From Microbulbifer yueqingensis (lineage in GTDB: Bacteria > Pseudomonadota > Gammaproteobacteria > Pseudomonadales > Cellvibrionaceae), in NCBI RefSeq assembly GCF_900100355.1, contig NZ_FNFH01000002.1:434001-498000 (forward strand): a stretch of DNA of 64,000 bases. Direction: 5' to 3'. Below, piece by piece: positions 9,124 to 18,127 of this stretch; position 1 is the first letter of the stretch; each line of letters starts with the position of its first letter. The translations under genes and the position numbers were made by a program. The notes beneath the pieces are model-generated. The model was not told the DNA's origin. It saw nothing but the letters and a program-made list of their open reading frames with translations, and did no database searches.

Positions 9124-10542
9124 ATGTCCGCAGCAAGAGAGCATTTCGGGTCGCGACTGGGTTTTATCCTCGCCGCGGCGGGGTCAGCAGTCGGTATCGG
9201 AAACCTGGTCGCCTTCCCGGTGGCTGCCACCAAGAGCGGCGGGGGGGCCTTCCTGCTGGTTTACGCCCTGTTTGTATTCCTCATCTGCCTGCCGGTTATG
9301 ATGGCCGAGCTGGCGCTCGGCCGCAAAAGTGACAAGGACCCGGTGGGCGCCTACCGCCAGCTGTCGGGCGGCTCACACCTGTGGCGGATTCCGGGCTGGT
9401 TCGCCCTGATCACCCCGTTCATGATCGCCGTCTTTTACCTGGTGGTCACCGTCTGGGTACTGGGTTACCTCATTGCCACGCTTACCGGCAACCTGGACCT
9501 GCTGGCCGGGGGCGACTACTTTGGCCAGTTCATCAATTCGCCGATCGTCTTCCTCTACCTGGTGCTGATGATGCTGATCATCAACGGCATCCTCGCCCTG
9601 GGGGTCAAGGACGGCATCGAACGGGCGGCAAAGACGCTGATGCCGATGCTGTTCGTCATGCTGCTGGGGCTGGTGATCTTCGTGTTGACCCAGGAAAACG
9701 CCATGCTGGGGGTCAAGTACTACCTGATTCCCGACTTCAGCAAGCTCAACGCCGAAGTGGTGAACAATGCCATGGCCCAGGCCTTCTTCTCCCTGTCTCT
9801 GGGCATGGGCATCATGATCACCTACGGCTCCTATATGAAGAAGCGCGATTCCATCGCCGGCTCCGCCAAGGTGGTGGCGCTTACCGACACGATGGTGGCC
9901 TTTACCGCGGGCCTGCTGATCCTGCCCACCATCTTCCACTTCAACCCGCAGATCGACCCCACCGAGCTGAGCGACTCCTCCGCGGGCATGATCTTCCTGT
10001 TCCTGCCGAAGATCTTCCTGGCCCTGCAGGACAACGTCGGCTATGTCGGGGCCAGCGCCTTCGCCGCGGTGTTCTTCTTCCTGGTGCTGGTGGCGGCCGT
10101 CACCTCACTGGTTTCCATCATCGAAGTACCGGTGGCCACCCTCTGTGACGAGCGCGGCATGGAGCGCAAGAAGGCCATCTACAGCATCGGCGCCATCCAG
10201 CTGGTACTGGCCGTGGCCTGCGCCATGTCCTTCGGCATGGCCGGCTGGCTGACCGAGTTCATGCAGGTCGCCGGCGAGAACAAGTCATTCTTTGATCTGG
10301 TCGAGCTGATCTTCTATTCTACGATCCTGCCGCTGAATGGCCTGCTGGTATGCCTGTTTGTGATCTACAAATGGAAGCGGGCCAATTTCGACCGCGAGCT
10401 GCAGGAAGGCGACAGCGGTTTTGCCGGCAGCCTCTCCCAGAAATACGTGAACTTCTCCCTGGGTACCTTTATCCCGTTGATCCTCCTGTTGGTGTTCATC
10501 AACACGGTGGCCGAGAAGTATTTCGGGCATAGTTTCTTCTGA
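9124..10542 (+). CDS. Sodium-dependent transporter, NSS (SNF) family
   Basis: Membrane symporter of the neurotransmitter:sodium symporter family (LeuT fold), 472 residues with about 11-12 transmembrane segments. The N-terminus has the family signature [13 protein letters not shown], which carries sodium-site residues in TM1. [16 protein letters not shown] corresponds to TM6. Bacterial homologues carry amino acids, but the substrate cannot be read from sequence. A second NSS gene lies 574 bases downstream on the other side of smpB. The two are clearly paralogous, yet differ in length and in the C-terminal half. Confidence 0.93.
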   Translation: MSAAREHFGSRLGFILAAAGSAVGIGNLVAFPVAATKSGGGAFLLVYALFVFLICLPVMMAELALGRKSDKDPVGAYRQLSGGSHLWRIPGWFALITPFMIAVFYLVVTVWVLGYLIATLTGNLDLLAGGDYFGQFINSPIVFLYLVLMMLIINGILALGVKDGIERAAKTLMPMLFVMLLGLVIFVLTQENAMLGVKYYLIPDFSKLNAEVVNNAMAQAFFSLSLGMGIMITYGSYMKKRDSIAGSAKVVALTDTMVAFTAGLLILPTIFHFNPQIDPTELSDSSAGMIFLFLPKIFLALQDNVGYVGASAFAAVFFFLVLVAAVTSLVSIIEVPVATLCDERGMERKKAIYSIGAIQLVLAVACAMSFGMAGWLTEFMQVAGENKSFFDLVELIFYSTILPLNGLLVCLFVIYKWKRANFDRELQEGDSGFAGSLSQKYVNFSLGTFIPLILLLVFINTVAEKYFGHSFF

Positions 10543-10562
10543 ATCAGGCACAAGTTGTTCTC

Positions 10563-11042
10563 ATGGCCAAAAAGAAAAGCGCAAACACCTCCAGCACCAT
10601 CGCACTGAACAAGCGGGCGCGGCACGACTACTTCATCGAGGAGAAGTTCGAGGCCGGCATGGAGCTGCAGGGCTGGGAGGTGAAGAGCTGCCGCGAGGGC
10701 AAGGCGCAGCTGACCGACAGCTACGTGATCTTCAAGAACGGTGAGGCCTGGCTGCTGGGTGCCCGCATCCAGCCGCTACCCAGTGCCTCCACCCATTTCG
10801 TCACCGAGCCCGACCGCACGCGGCGCCTGCTGCTCAACAAGCGGGAGCTGGCCAAGCTGATTGCCGCCGTCGACCAGAAAGGCTACGCCGTGGTCGCCAC
10901 GGCCCTGTACTGGAAGAAACACCTGATCAAGTGCGAGGTCGCACTGGCCAAGGGCAAGGCCATGCACGACAAGCGGGAGACCGAGAAGAAGCGGGACTGG
11001 AACCGCGAGAAGCAGCGCCTGATGCGCACCGACCACCGCTGA
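10563..11042 (+). CDS. smpB: SsrA-binding protein SmpB
   Basis: Binds the tRNA-like part of tmRNA and brings it to stalled ribosomes. The 159-residue protein shows the SmpB core: [34 protein letters not shown], the KRELAKL block, and a basic C-terminal tail ([18 protein letters not shown]) that reads the empty mRNA channel. Length is typical. It starts 20 bases after the upstream transporter stop, so may be read through from it. ssrA follows about 1.5 kb downstream after another transporter gene. Confidence 0.98.
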   Translation: MAKKKSANTSSTIALNKRARHDYFIEEKFEAGMELQGWEVKSCREGKAQLTDSYVIFKNGEAWLLGARIQPLPSASTHFVTEPDRTRRLLLNKRELAKLIAAVDQKGYAVVATALYWKKHLIKCEVALAKGKAMHDKRETEKKRDWNREKQRLMRTDHR

Positions 11043-11116
11043 CGGGCCGCGACAGACTGTCCCGGCCCTGGAAGTAGCTGTAAGAAGTACCGATAAGAAT
11101 AACGAAGAGATTTACT

Positions 11117-12469
11117 ATGAGTGCACCGAGAGGACAGTTCAGCTCCAATGTGGGTTTCCTGATGGCCGCGGCGGGTTCCGCCGTGGGTCTCGGCAATATC
11201 TGGGGCTTCCCCACCAAGGCTGCCGGTAATGGCGGCGCCGCCTTTGTGGTGGTCTACCTGGTCCTGGCCTTCCTGCTCGCCTACCCGGCCCTGATGGCCG
11301 AACTCACCATCGGCCGCCACGCCCGCAGCAACATGGTGCAGGCCCTGCGGGGTGTCGCCATCGGCCCATTCAGCCGGCTGTTCGCCAATATCACCGGCTT
11401 CGGCGGCATTATTGTCGCCTCGCTGATCCTGAGCTTTTACTCCATCGTCGCCGGCTGGATGTTCGCCTACCTGGTGGAGCCCTTCGCCGCGATTTCCGGG
11501 GCAACCGGCGCAGCGGAATGGCTGACCGGCAGCAGCGTATCGCGCAACCTGCTGTTCACCGGCATGTTCAGCATCATGACCATGGTCATCATCGCCAGCG
11601 GCGTGGAGAAAGGCATCGAGCGCTGGTCCACCCTGCTCATGCCCGCGCTGATCATCCTGCTGCTGTTGCTCATCGTCTACGTACTTACCCAGCCCGGCGC
11701 CATGACCGGCCTCGAGGTCTACCTGATGCCCGACTTCAGCCTCCTGTCCCCGGAACTGCTGATCTCGGCCATGGGCCAGGCCTTCTTCTCCCTGTCGCTG
11801 GGTGTGGGCACCATGCTGATCTACGGCTCCTACCTGAGCAAACAGGAGAGCCTGCCGCGGCTCGGCGCCCTGGTAACCATCATCGACGTGGGTATTGCCT
11901 TTACCGCCGGCCTGCTGATCCTGCCCGCCATGTACGTGGCGCAGGAGGCGGGCACCCAGATCTTCTCCGAGGGCGGCGAACTGATCGCCGGCCCCGGCCT
12001 GATCCTGCAGGTGCTGCCGGCCCTGTTCGACACCATGGGCACCGCCGGCCTGTTCGTGGCCATTGCCTTCTTCGCCCTGATGACCATCGCCTCCCTCACC
12101 TCCTCCATCTCCATGCTGGAGGTTCCGGTGGCCTTCTCCATCGAGAACCTGGGCCTGCGCCGCCGTGGCGCGACCCTGCTGGTAGGACTGGTCATTTTCG
12201 CCATCAGCACCCTGATCATCTTCAATTTCGACGCCCTGTTCGGCCTGGTGATCAGTATCAGCACCGAGTACGGCCAGCCACTACTGGGTGTGGCACTGTG
12301 TGTATTCGCGGGCTGGATCTGGCGCCGTGACCAGCTGCTCACGGAGCTGAAGAAGGGCCATGAGAACATCGAGACCACCCTATTCTGGCGGGTCTGGCCC
12401 TGGTACGTGCGCATCGTCTGCCCACTGCTGATCCTGGCCGCCTTCGCCCAGTCGGTGCTGGTGGGCTGA
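11117..12469 (+). CDS. Sodium-dependent transporter, NSS (SNF) family (second copy)
   Basis: Second LeuT-fold sodium symporter, 450 residues. The TM1 signature is GSAVGLGNIWGFP, with Trp where the first copy has Val-Ala, which implies a different substrate pocket. The TM6 region is FSLSLGVGTMLIYGSY. The start ATG follows an AAGAGA ribosome site. It lies between smpB and ssrA. Confidence 0.93.
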   Translation: MSAPRGQFSSNVGFLMAAAGSAVGLGNIWGFPTKAAGNGGAAFVVVYLVLAFLLAYPALMAELTIGRHARSNMVQALRGVAIGPFSRLFANITGFGGIIVASLILSFYSIVAGWMFAYLVEPFAAISGATGAAEWLTGSSVSRNLLFTGMFSIMTMVIIASGVEKGIERWSTLLMPALIILLLLLIVYVLTQPGAMTGLEVYLMPDFSLLSPELLISAMGQAFFSLSLGVGTMLIYGSYLSKQESLPRLGALVTIIDVGIAFTAGLLILPAMYVAQEAGTQIFSEGGELIAGPGLILQVLPALFDTMGTAGLFVAIAFFALMTIASLTSSISMLEVPVAFSIENLGLRRRGATLLVGLVIFAISTLIIFNFDALFGLVISISTEYGQPLLGVALCVFAGWIWRRDQLLTELKKGHENIETTLFWRVWPWYVRIVCPLLILAAFAQSVLVG

Positions 12470-12478
12470 TCGCGACCG

Positions 12479-12501
12479 CGGGGTCTGATAAAGGCCCCGC
12501 T
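12479..12501 (+). terminator. Weak hairpin after second transporter
   Basis: GCGGGG and CCCCGC pair across an 11-base loop just past the transporter stop, without a T-run. It may be a weak terminator or simply a leader structure upstream of the ssrA promoter. Confidence 0.3.
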
Positions 12502-12561
12502 ACCGTATTGTGCCGGAACTATTTCTGGTATCATTGGCCTAAGAAACGCATGGTTTCTATC

Positions 12562-12950
12562 GGGGATGACTTGGATTCGACGCCGGTGACGAAACCATGG
12601 GTGCATGCCGTGATGGCAGCCAATCACGTAAATCCAAAGCTGCATTTTATTAGTTGCCAACGACGACAACTACGGTGCCCAACTCGCTGCGTAAGCAGCC
12701 TGTGAAGCACTACTAAGGGTTCGTCCCTTAGCAGCCTTCAGCAAGGTTCCAGTACCGCGCTGTAGACTGTCATACAGAACTGGATCGCCCTGAACCGCGC
12801 CTGTCGGGGATGGGTTAAAACTTCAACAGGCTCGCCAATTACGTCCTGCCCATCGGGCTGTATGCGGCTAAATCAATAGATGGATCTAAGCATGTAGAGC
12901 TCATGGCAGAGTGCTGACGGACGCGGGTTCGACTCCCGCCATCTCCACCA
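12562..12950 (+). ncRNA. ssrA: Transfer-messenger RNA (tmRNA)
   Basis: tmRNA rescues stalled ribosomes and tags the unfinished protein for proteolysis. The 5' end GGGGAUGACUUGGAUUCGACG and the 3' end with GGUUCGACUCCCGCC and encoded CCA form the tRNA-like domain; GGGGAU pairs with AUCUCC as acceptor stem. The tag frame resumes at 12656 and encodes ANDDNYGAQLAA, ending at the TAA at 12692-12694. It is one-piece and not permuted. The partner smpB lies 1.5 kb upstream. From memory the tag matches Saccharophagus/Microbulbifer types. Confidence 0.98.
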
Positions 12951-12954
12951 AATT

Positions 12955-12996
12955 AAAAAAGCCCGCTACCGCAAGGTAGCGGGCTTTTTTAATTTG
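12955..12996 (+). terminator. Rho-independent terminator of ssrA
   Basis: AAAAAAGCCCGCTACC and GGTAGCGGGCTTTTTT form a perfect 16-base-pair stem with a GCAA loop and a T-run, starting a few bases after the encoded CCA. The symmetric A/T ends mean it can act on both strands. Confidence 0.93.
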
Positions 12997-13001
12997 GCCG
13001 A

Positions 13002-13336
13002 GCTGACGAGAGGGGAACGCAAAGCGCAGGGTTCGATCAACGCGCGCCAGCGCGTTAAGACAGCCAAAGGCTGCCCCGAAGGGGTGAGGAGCGTAGCGAC
13101 GAATCACTCCCGCCATCGAGAACTCCCGGTCGCGACCGCACATGCTGACGGAGCGAGCATGGAACGCTTAGCGCAGGGTTCGATCAGCGCCCCATGCGCG
13201 CTAAGACAGCCGCAGGCCGCCACGCAGGGGTGAGGAGCGTAGCGACGAATCACTCCCGCCATCAGAGATTTCAGCGCCCCCACTGACGAAGCCATTCTTA
13301 AACCGCCGGGTTCTACCAATGCGCGCCATCTCCCCA
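13002..13336 (+). repeat. Tandem repeat array derived from the ssrA 3' end
   Basis: Two imperfect copies of about 120 bases (13002-13117 and 13144-13263, period about 142-146) each begin with GCTGACG and carry GCGCAGGGTTCGATCA. Each ends with an identical stretch of about 36 bases that closes in ACTCCCGCCATC (the copies end at 13117 and 13263). The ssrA 3' end also reads GCTGACGGA, then GGGTTCGA, then CTCCCGCCATC, so each unit looks like the ssrA T-arm/acceptor end opened by an insert. A third, degenerate partial copy runs from about 13281 to 13336 and ends GCGCCATCTCCCC. No protein is likely here. It resembles the rtT-type repeats seen after some tRNA genes, or decayed attachment sites. Confidence 0.75.
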
Positions 13337-13564
13337 GGTCCCAGGCCTTCAGGAACCCTGTATCCACCAAGTCTTCCGAGAAAAGCTTTGACTTCGTTAA
13401 CAGGGGGTTCTACAGTGTCAACAGTCAAAAGTAAGCCTCTAGTTTAAAATCCTCAGTTTCGTCGCATCCCAGTAGTTCTTCGTCCTGTAGCTTCTAAATT
13501 CCAGTCTTTTTTTGCTATTCATGCCTCATGAAGGCTTGTATTTATTTGTTTACAGGAAATTACC
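13337..13564 (+). other. Long leader region of the cold-shock gene
   Basis: About 230 bases without an open frame, turning AT-rich toward the gene, with AGGAAA as ribosome site shortly before the ATG at 13565. Cold-shock mRNAs often have long structured leaders that act as thermosensors; I infer the same here but see no exact cold-box. Confidence 0.35.
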
Positions 13565-13774
13565 ATGTCCAATACAACTACCGGCACTGTTAAGTGGTTT
13601 AACGAGTCCAAAGGCTTTGGCTTTATCGAACAGAAGTCCGGCCCTGACGTGTTCGCCCACTTCAGCGCGATTATGAGTTCAGGCTTCAAGACCCTGGCCG
13701 AAGGCCAGGCCGTTGAGTTCTCCGTAACTCAGGGTCCCAAAGGCCCGCAAGCTGAAAACATTGTTTGTGTCTGA
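13565..13774 (+). CDS. Cold-shock protein (CspA family)
   Basis: Single-stranded nucleic-acid-binding RNA chaperone, 69 residues, one cold-shock domain. RNP1 (KGFGFIEQ) and RNP2 (VFAHFSAI) are intact, and the N-terminal [14 protein letters not shown] is canonical. It lies between the ssrA repeat region and rnr. Both Csp proteins and RNase R act on structured RNA at low temperature, so the neighbourhood makes functional sense. Confidence 0.96.
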   Translation: MSNTTTGTVKWFNESKGFGFIEQKSGPDVFAHFSAIMSSGFKTLAEGQAVEFSVTQGPKGPQAENIVCV

Positions 13775-13881
13775 GCCAACAGGCTCACATTTACAGCCGG
13801 GCCTGCAAAGGTCCGCTGCTGGGTGGCCCGGATGCCACCTCGGTTGAGAACCCACCTCCGGGTCTTCCAACCTGAAAGACC

Positions 13882-13942
13882 GGCCTTCAGACTGGTGACA
13901 GTCTGAATGGCCTGTAGTAATACCCGCTCAACGCCGTTGAGC
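13882..13942 (+). other. Hairpins between csp and rnr
   Basis: GGCC-TTCAGACT (13882-13893) pairs with AGTCTGAA-T-GGCC (13900-13912, one bulge), followed by GCTCAAC-GCC-GTTGAGC (13926-13942). There is no T-run. They lie in the 272-base spacer and could be a processing site or weak terminator after csp, or leader structure for rnr. Confidence 0.45.
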
Positions 13943-14046
13943 CATTCCGCCTGCATATCTTGCCGAGTAACACCTGATCTGCCCTGCCACATCACTCAAG
14001 TTCTCACCAAGCGCAATTTTATTGGCGGTTTTCCCGAGAGAATTTT

Positions 14047-16320
14047 ATGAGAAAAGCCCCAGTAGCTGCGTTTAATCCCGGCGATGCTGAAAAATACAGC
14101 CATCCAATTCCCGCGCGTGAGTTCATCATGAGCCTGCTCGAGAACAATAAAAAAGCACTTGATCGTGAGAAGCTGGCAACAGTCCTTGACCTCAACAGCG
14201 ACGAGCAGAAAGAGGCATTGCGCCGCAGGTTGCGGGCGATGGAGCGCGATGGACAGATCCACTTTGATCGTCGCCGAGGCTACAGCCTGGTTAAAGCAGA
14301 GGACCTGGTAAGCGGCCGTGTCATCGGCCACCCGGATGGTTTCGGCTTCCTTAGCAGCGATGCACAGGAAGAAGACCTGTTCTTATCGGACAACGAAATG
14401 CTGACTGTCTTTGACGGTGACCGTGTGCAGGCCCGCATCAGTGGTACCGACCGGCGTGGACGCAAGCTCGGCGTTATTGTCAATGTAATTGAGCGCAACA
14501 CCACCCACCTGGTCGGGCGCTTGCAGTTTGAAGATGACCACTATTTTCTGAAACCGGAAAACAGTCGTATTGCCCATGAGATTGACCTCGATCGTGACGA
14601 ATTGATCGGCGCGAAGCCCGGGCAGTACATCTCTGTAGAGATCACCGAGTTCCCGAGCCGCCGCTACAATGCATTCGGGCGCATAACCGAAGTGCTGGGG
14701 GACTCCATGGGCCCCGGCATGGAGATCGATGTGGCAATCCGCAGCCACGACATTCCCCACAGCTGGCCGCAGGATGCCCTGCTGGCGGCGAAAAAACTGG
14801 GAAGTGAGGTACCCGAGGCAGACAAGCTGCACCGTGCCGACCTGAGAAAGCTGCCGTTTGTGACCATCGACGGTGAGGACGCCAAGGACTTCGATGATGC
14901 CGTCTACTGTGAAAGTGTGGCATCCGGTGGCTGGCGCCTGTTCGTGGCAATTGCGGATGTTTCACACTATGTCGCCCCCGGAAGTGCGCTGGACCAGGAA
15001 GCCCGCAAGCGCGCGACGTCCGTATACTTTCCCGGCCGCGTGGTACCTATGTTGCCGGAATCACTCTCTAACGGACTCTGTTCGCTCAATCCACAGGTAG
15101 ACCGGCTGGTTATGGTCTGTGAGATGACCATCAGCAGATCCGGGAAAATGACCGGTTACACCTTTTCAGAAGGTGTTATCCACTCTCACGCCCGCCTCAC
15201 TTACAACCAGGTAAACGCGTTCCTGACATCACCGGAGTCAAACCTGGGTCGCAAGACCGCTCGCAAACTGCAGGGAACGGGACAGCACATCCACACCCTG
15301 CACCAGCTATACGCGGTATTGAAAAGAGCCCGGACAAAACGCGGCGCGATGGATTTTGAGAAACCGGAAGTGCAATTCAGGTTCACCGAAGACCGCAAGA
15401 TTGAAAAAATAGTACCCGTCATCCGCAATGATGCACACAAGATGATCGAGGAGTTCATGCTGAGCGCAAATGTGGCGACGGCAGACTTCCTCAAGCAACA
15501 GAAGATGCCGGCGCTGTACCGGGTGCACGAAGGCCCCCAGGACAAGAAGCTGACGACCCTGCGCGCTTTCCTTGACGCCAGGGGACTCAGGCTGGCCGGC
15601 GGTAACAAGCCGCGCCCCGCGCATTTCGACCAGCTACTGACCCAGGCAGGTCAGCGCAGCGATGCGCAAACCATTCGCACCATGATGCTGAGGTCTCTCA
15701 GCCAGGCGGAGTACAGTCCGGATAACCGCGGCCATTTTGGCCTCGCCTATTCCGCCTACGCGCACTTTACCTCCCCCATTCGCCGGTATCCGGACCTGAT
15801 GGTACACAGGGCCATTCGCTCGGTAATCCGCCAGCCAGGGCAACGTACCATTTTGCCCCAGGCGCTTAAGTCCATCTTCGGCGCGGGCAAGGCAATGGTG
15901 CAGCGTTTTGACAGCGCGGAAATCCTCGCGCCCCATAAGAGCTACCCCTACGACATGGCGGCAATGGAGACCCTTGCGGAACACTGTTCCAACGCCTCGC
16001 GCCGCGCCGACAAGGCGAGCTGGGATGTAGAAGCCTGGCTGAAGTGCGAATTCATGCAGGACTTTGTTGGCGAGACCTTCCCCGGCCACGTCAGTAGCGT
16101 CACTAACTTTGGCCTGTTTATCGAGCTTGACGATATACAGGTTGAAGGCCTGGTACACGTGACTGCACTGAAAAAGGACTATTACCACTTTGATGCCGGC
16201 AGGCAATGCCTTACCGGCGAGCGTAGCAATACCAGGTTCGCCATTGGCGATGCCATCGAAGTGCGCGTTGTACGTGTGGATATGGACCGACGCAAAATAG
16301 AATTTGCACTGGCCAATTAG
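14047..16320 (+). CDS. rnr: Ribonuclease R
   Basis: Processive 3'-to-5' exoribonuclease that degrades structured RNA and clears non-stop mRNA together with tmRNA-SmpB. The 757-residue protein has a helix-turn-helix-like N-terminus (about 25-85), cold-shock domains (about 90-240), the RNB catalytic domain (about 255-595) with the acidic cluster DGEDAKDFDDAV near 275-288, and an S1 domain (about 670-755). It ends right after S1, so it lacks the long Lys-rich tail of E. coli RNase R that binds SmpB. The start is supported by GAGAG nine bases upstream. There is no adjacent rlmB, the common partner elsewhere. Confidence 0.95.
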   Translation: MRKAPVAAFNPGDAEKYSHPIPAREFIMSLLENNKKALDREKLATVLDLNSDEQKEALRRRLRAMERDGQIHFDRRRGYSLVKAEDLVSGRVIGHPDGFGFLSSDAQEEDLFLSDNEMLTVFDGDRVQARISGTDRRGRKLGVIVNVIERNTTHLVGRLQFEDDHYFLKPENSRIAHEIDLDRDELIGAKPGQYISVEITEFPSRRYNAFGRITEVLGDSMGPGMEIDVAIRSHDIPHSWPQDALLAAKKLGSEVPEADKLHRADLRKLPFVTIDGEDAKDFDDAVYCESVASGGWRLFVAIADVSHYVAPGSALDQEARKRATSVYFPGRVVPMLPESLSNGLCSLNPQVDRLVMVCEMTISRSGKMTGYTFSEGVIHSHARLTYNQVNAFLTSPESNLGRKTARKLQGTGQHIHTLHQLYAVLKRARTKRGAMDFEKPEVQFRFTEDRKIEKIVPVIRNDAHKMIEEFMLSANVATADFLKQQKMPALYRVHEGPQDKKLTTLRAFLDARGLRLAGGNKPRPAHFDQLLTQAGQRSDAQTIRTMMLRSLSQAEYSPDNRGHFGLAYSAYAHFTSPIRRYPDLMVHRAIRSVIRQPGQRTILPQALKSIFGAGKAMVQRFDSAEILAPHKSYPYDMAAMETLAEHCSNASRRADKASWDVEAWLKCEFMQDFVGETFPGHVSSVTNFGLFIELDDIQVEGLVHVTALKKDYYHFDAGRQCLTGERSNTRFAIGDAIEVRVVRVDMDRRKIEFALAN

Positions 16321-16615
16321 AGCTCGCCCAATTGGGTTCTCATCGATACCCCTTGGATCGGTTAGCGATTTGAGAGGCACTCCCTACCCGGTCCAGGGCC
16401 CCCGTTAGCGGCCCTTGGCGACTACGGGGACTATCGTCCTGCGACGCTCTCGACGCCACTCCTCTCCGGCCGGCACGTACGGCCTCATGCCGCCCCCCAC
16501 CCGCGCGACGGCTCTTCTAAAGTGATACCTGGCATTATCGCCCGCTAGCCTCGCAGGCAGTCCTCGCCGGGCGCGCAATCCTCCGGCGCACGCGGGGAAA
16601 CAAGGAGAGCCAGAA
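16321..16615. other. Intergenic region, nothing recognised
   Basis: About 295 bases between rnr and the SDR gene. I see no convincing open frame, RNA gene or T-run terminator. An AAGGAG-type ribosome site for the SDR gene lies at its right end. Confidence 0.4.
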
Positions 16616-17293
16616 ATGAGTGACAGGGTAATGTTAATAACAGGCGCCTCGAGCGGTATAGGCAGGGCCACAGCCCGGATTGCCGCTCGGGACGGAATCA
16701 AGGTGGTGATAACCGCCAGGCGCAAGGAGGCTCTCGAGTCGCTCGCTACAGAGTTGGGCGCGGATAAGACGCTCACGGTACCGGCCGACCTCACCCAGTT
16801 CGGGCAGCTCAAGCAGGTTGTGGATACGGCCATCGATCACTTCGGCAGGCTGGATATCGTATTCGCCAACGCCGGCACGGGACTGGACCAGCCAGGCACA
16901 GAACAGGGCGACCCGGACGAATGGCAGCAGCTGATCGACGTCAATATCCGCGCCCTGCTGTGGACCGCGAAGCTCACCCTCCCCCACCTGCGCAAGACGA
17001 AGGGCCATTTCATCATGACCGGATCCCAGGCAGGGCGGATCTCGCTCAAGGGTTCCATCTACGGCGCGTCCAAGTGGTTCGTGCACGGCTTCGGCGCCAA
17101 CCTGGCAGAAGAGATGGAGGAGTGGGACGGGCGCTGTACGGTGATTGCGCCGGGCATGGTGAACACGGAATTCTTCGACGAGCCCAAGCCGGACAAACTC
17201 GATCCGGAGGATGTCGCCAGGGCGGTACTGTTTGCGGTCAACGCAGAGCCTCGCGCCACGGTTCGGGAGATACTGATCACCCCGACCTATTGA
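16616..17293 (+). CDS. Short-chain dehydrogenase/reductase
   Basis: NAD(P)-dependent oxidoreductase of the classical SDR family, 225 residues. The Rossmann motif TGASSGIG lies near residue 9, NAG (FANAGTG) near residue 85, and the catalytic Ser and YxxxK (YGASK) near 140-155. The ARR following the second strand suggests NADPH preference. An acidic/Ser-type relative of the YdfG group is possible, but the substrate is unknown. A good AAGGAG ribosome site precedes it. Confidence 0.9.
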   Translation: MSDRVMLITGASSGIGRATARIAARDGIKVVITARRKEALESLATELGADKTLTVPADLTQFGQLKQVVDTAIDHFGRLDIVFANAGTGLDQPGTEQGDPDEWQQLIDVNIRALLWTAKLTLPHLRKTKGHFIMTGSQAGRISLKGSIYGASKWFVHGFGANLAEEMEEWDGRCTVIAPGMVNTEFFDEPKPDKLDPEDVARAVLFAVNAEPRATVREILITPTY

Positions 17294-17387
17294 CGATAAC
17301 CACGCTGCCGGCGGCTACCAGCCCACAACTCGACGGCCGGCGCACGCTTGCGGTAATCTGCTGTCCATAAAGAAACAGGAGGCCGAA

Positions 17388-17708
17388 ATGCTCAGGACAA
17401 CCACCCCTACTGTCGACGGCAGGCAGATCCGCGAATATCTCGATGTAGTCGCGGGCGAAGCCATCATGGGTACCAATGTCTTCAAGGATTTTTTCGGCGC
17501 TATTCGCGATTTCGTCGGCGGCCGTGCGGCAGCCTATGAGAAGGAAATGAGCAAGGCGCGGGCGATTGCCTTCAAGGAGATGGAGGACCAGGCCCGCAGC
17601 CTGGGTGCCGAGGGCATCGTCGGGATCGATATCGATTACGAAGTGGTCGGCCCGGACGGCGCGATGATGATGGTGAGTGTCAGTGGCACAGCGGTGAAAT
17701 TCCACTAG
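17388..17708 (+). CDS. YbjQ family (UPF0145) protein
   Basis: The 106-residue protein matches the YbjQ/UPF0145 family, small proteins forming pentameric rings and annotated, on weak grounds, as heavy-metal binding. Visible marks are [20 protein letters not shown] near the N-terminus, [14 protein letters not shown] in the middle, and the [25 protein letters not shown] core ([20 protein letters not shown]). It has an AGGAGG ribosome site and may be co-transcribed with the next gene. Confidence 0.9.
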   Translation: MLRTTTPTVDGRQIREYLDVVAGEAIMGTNVFKDFFGAIRDFVGGRAAAYEKEMSKARAIAFKEMEDQARSLGAEGIVGIDIDYEVVGPDGAMMMVSVSGTAVKFH

Positions 17709-17758
17709 CGGCAATGCCAGCTGCAACTTCATCCGACTTAGTGCACGGGGGAAACTGA

Positions 17759-18079
17759 ATGGACAGAGACCAGTACCTGGCAGAAGTGGAGTCGCGCCTG
17801 CGGCGCATGTTTTCCGCCTCGAAGAGCGGTTACCGCACCCCGGCGGCAGACCGGCACCGGCTGGAGGGCTTCATGCAGGCAGGGGTCTTCTTCGGGCTGA
17901 CTGACAACCGCGAACTTACCGAGCTGATGGAAGAAATCCACTTCAGCGTGTTCGGCAAGACCATCCGGGAACGGCGCGAGGACCAGCCGCTGAACTGGCA
18001 GAGCGAGACCGTCGATTATAGCGCCTACGAGGCGCCGCCATTTATCCGCAACGGCGACACCGGCAGTCCCGTCACCTGA
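17759..18079 (+). CDS. Hypothetical protein
   Basis: I do not recognise this 106-residue protein. It is soluble, Arg- and Glu-rich, with a predicted helical N-terminus (DQYLAEVESRLRRMF), a central GFMQAGVFFGLTDNRELTELMEEIHFSVFG-like helical segment and a less ordered C-terminus. It starts 50 bases after the YbjQ gene behind a purine-rich GGGGGAAA ribosome site, so it probably shares its transcript. It converges on the enoyl-CoA hydratase gene. Confidence 0.75.
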   Translation: MDRDQYLAEVESRLRRMFSASKSGYRTPAADRHRLEGFMQAGVFFGLTDNRELTELMEEIHFSVFGKTIRERREDQPLNWQSETVDYSAYEAPPFIRNGDTGSPVT

Positions 18080-18127
18080 GCCAGTCCCCTGTGGGACGGC
18101 CCAGGCGCGGGCCGCATGGCGGGAAAC

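Noticed and set aside
12901..13143. Open frame on the minus strand running into ssrA
   Set aside because: It reads through the tmRNA 3' end and its terminator. The MAGVEPAS-like residues are a well-known artefact of tRNA-like ends.
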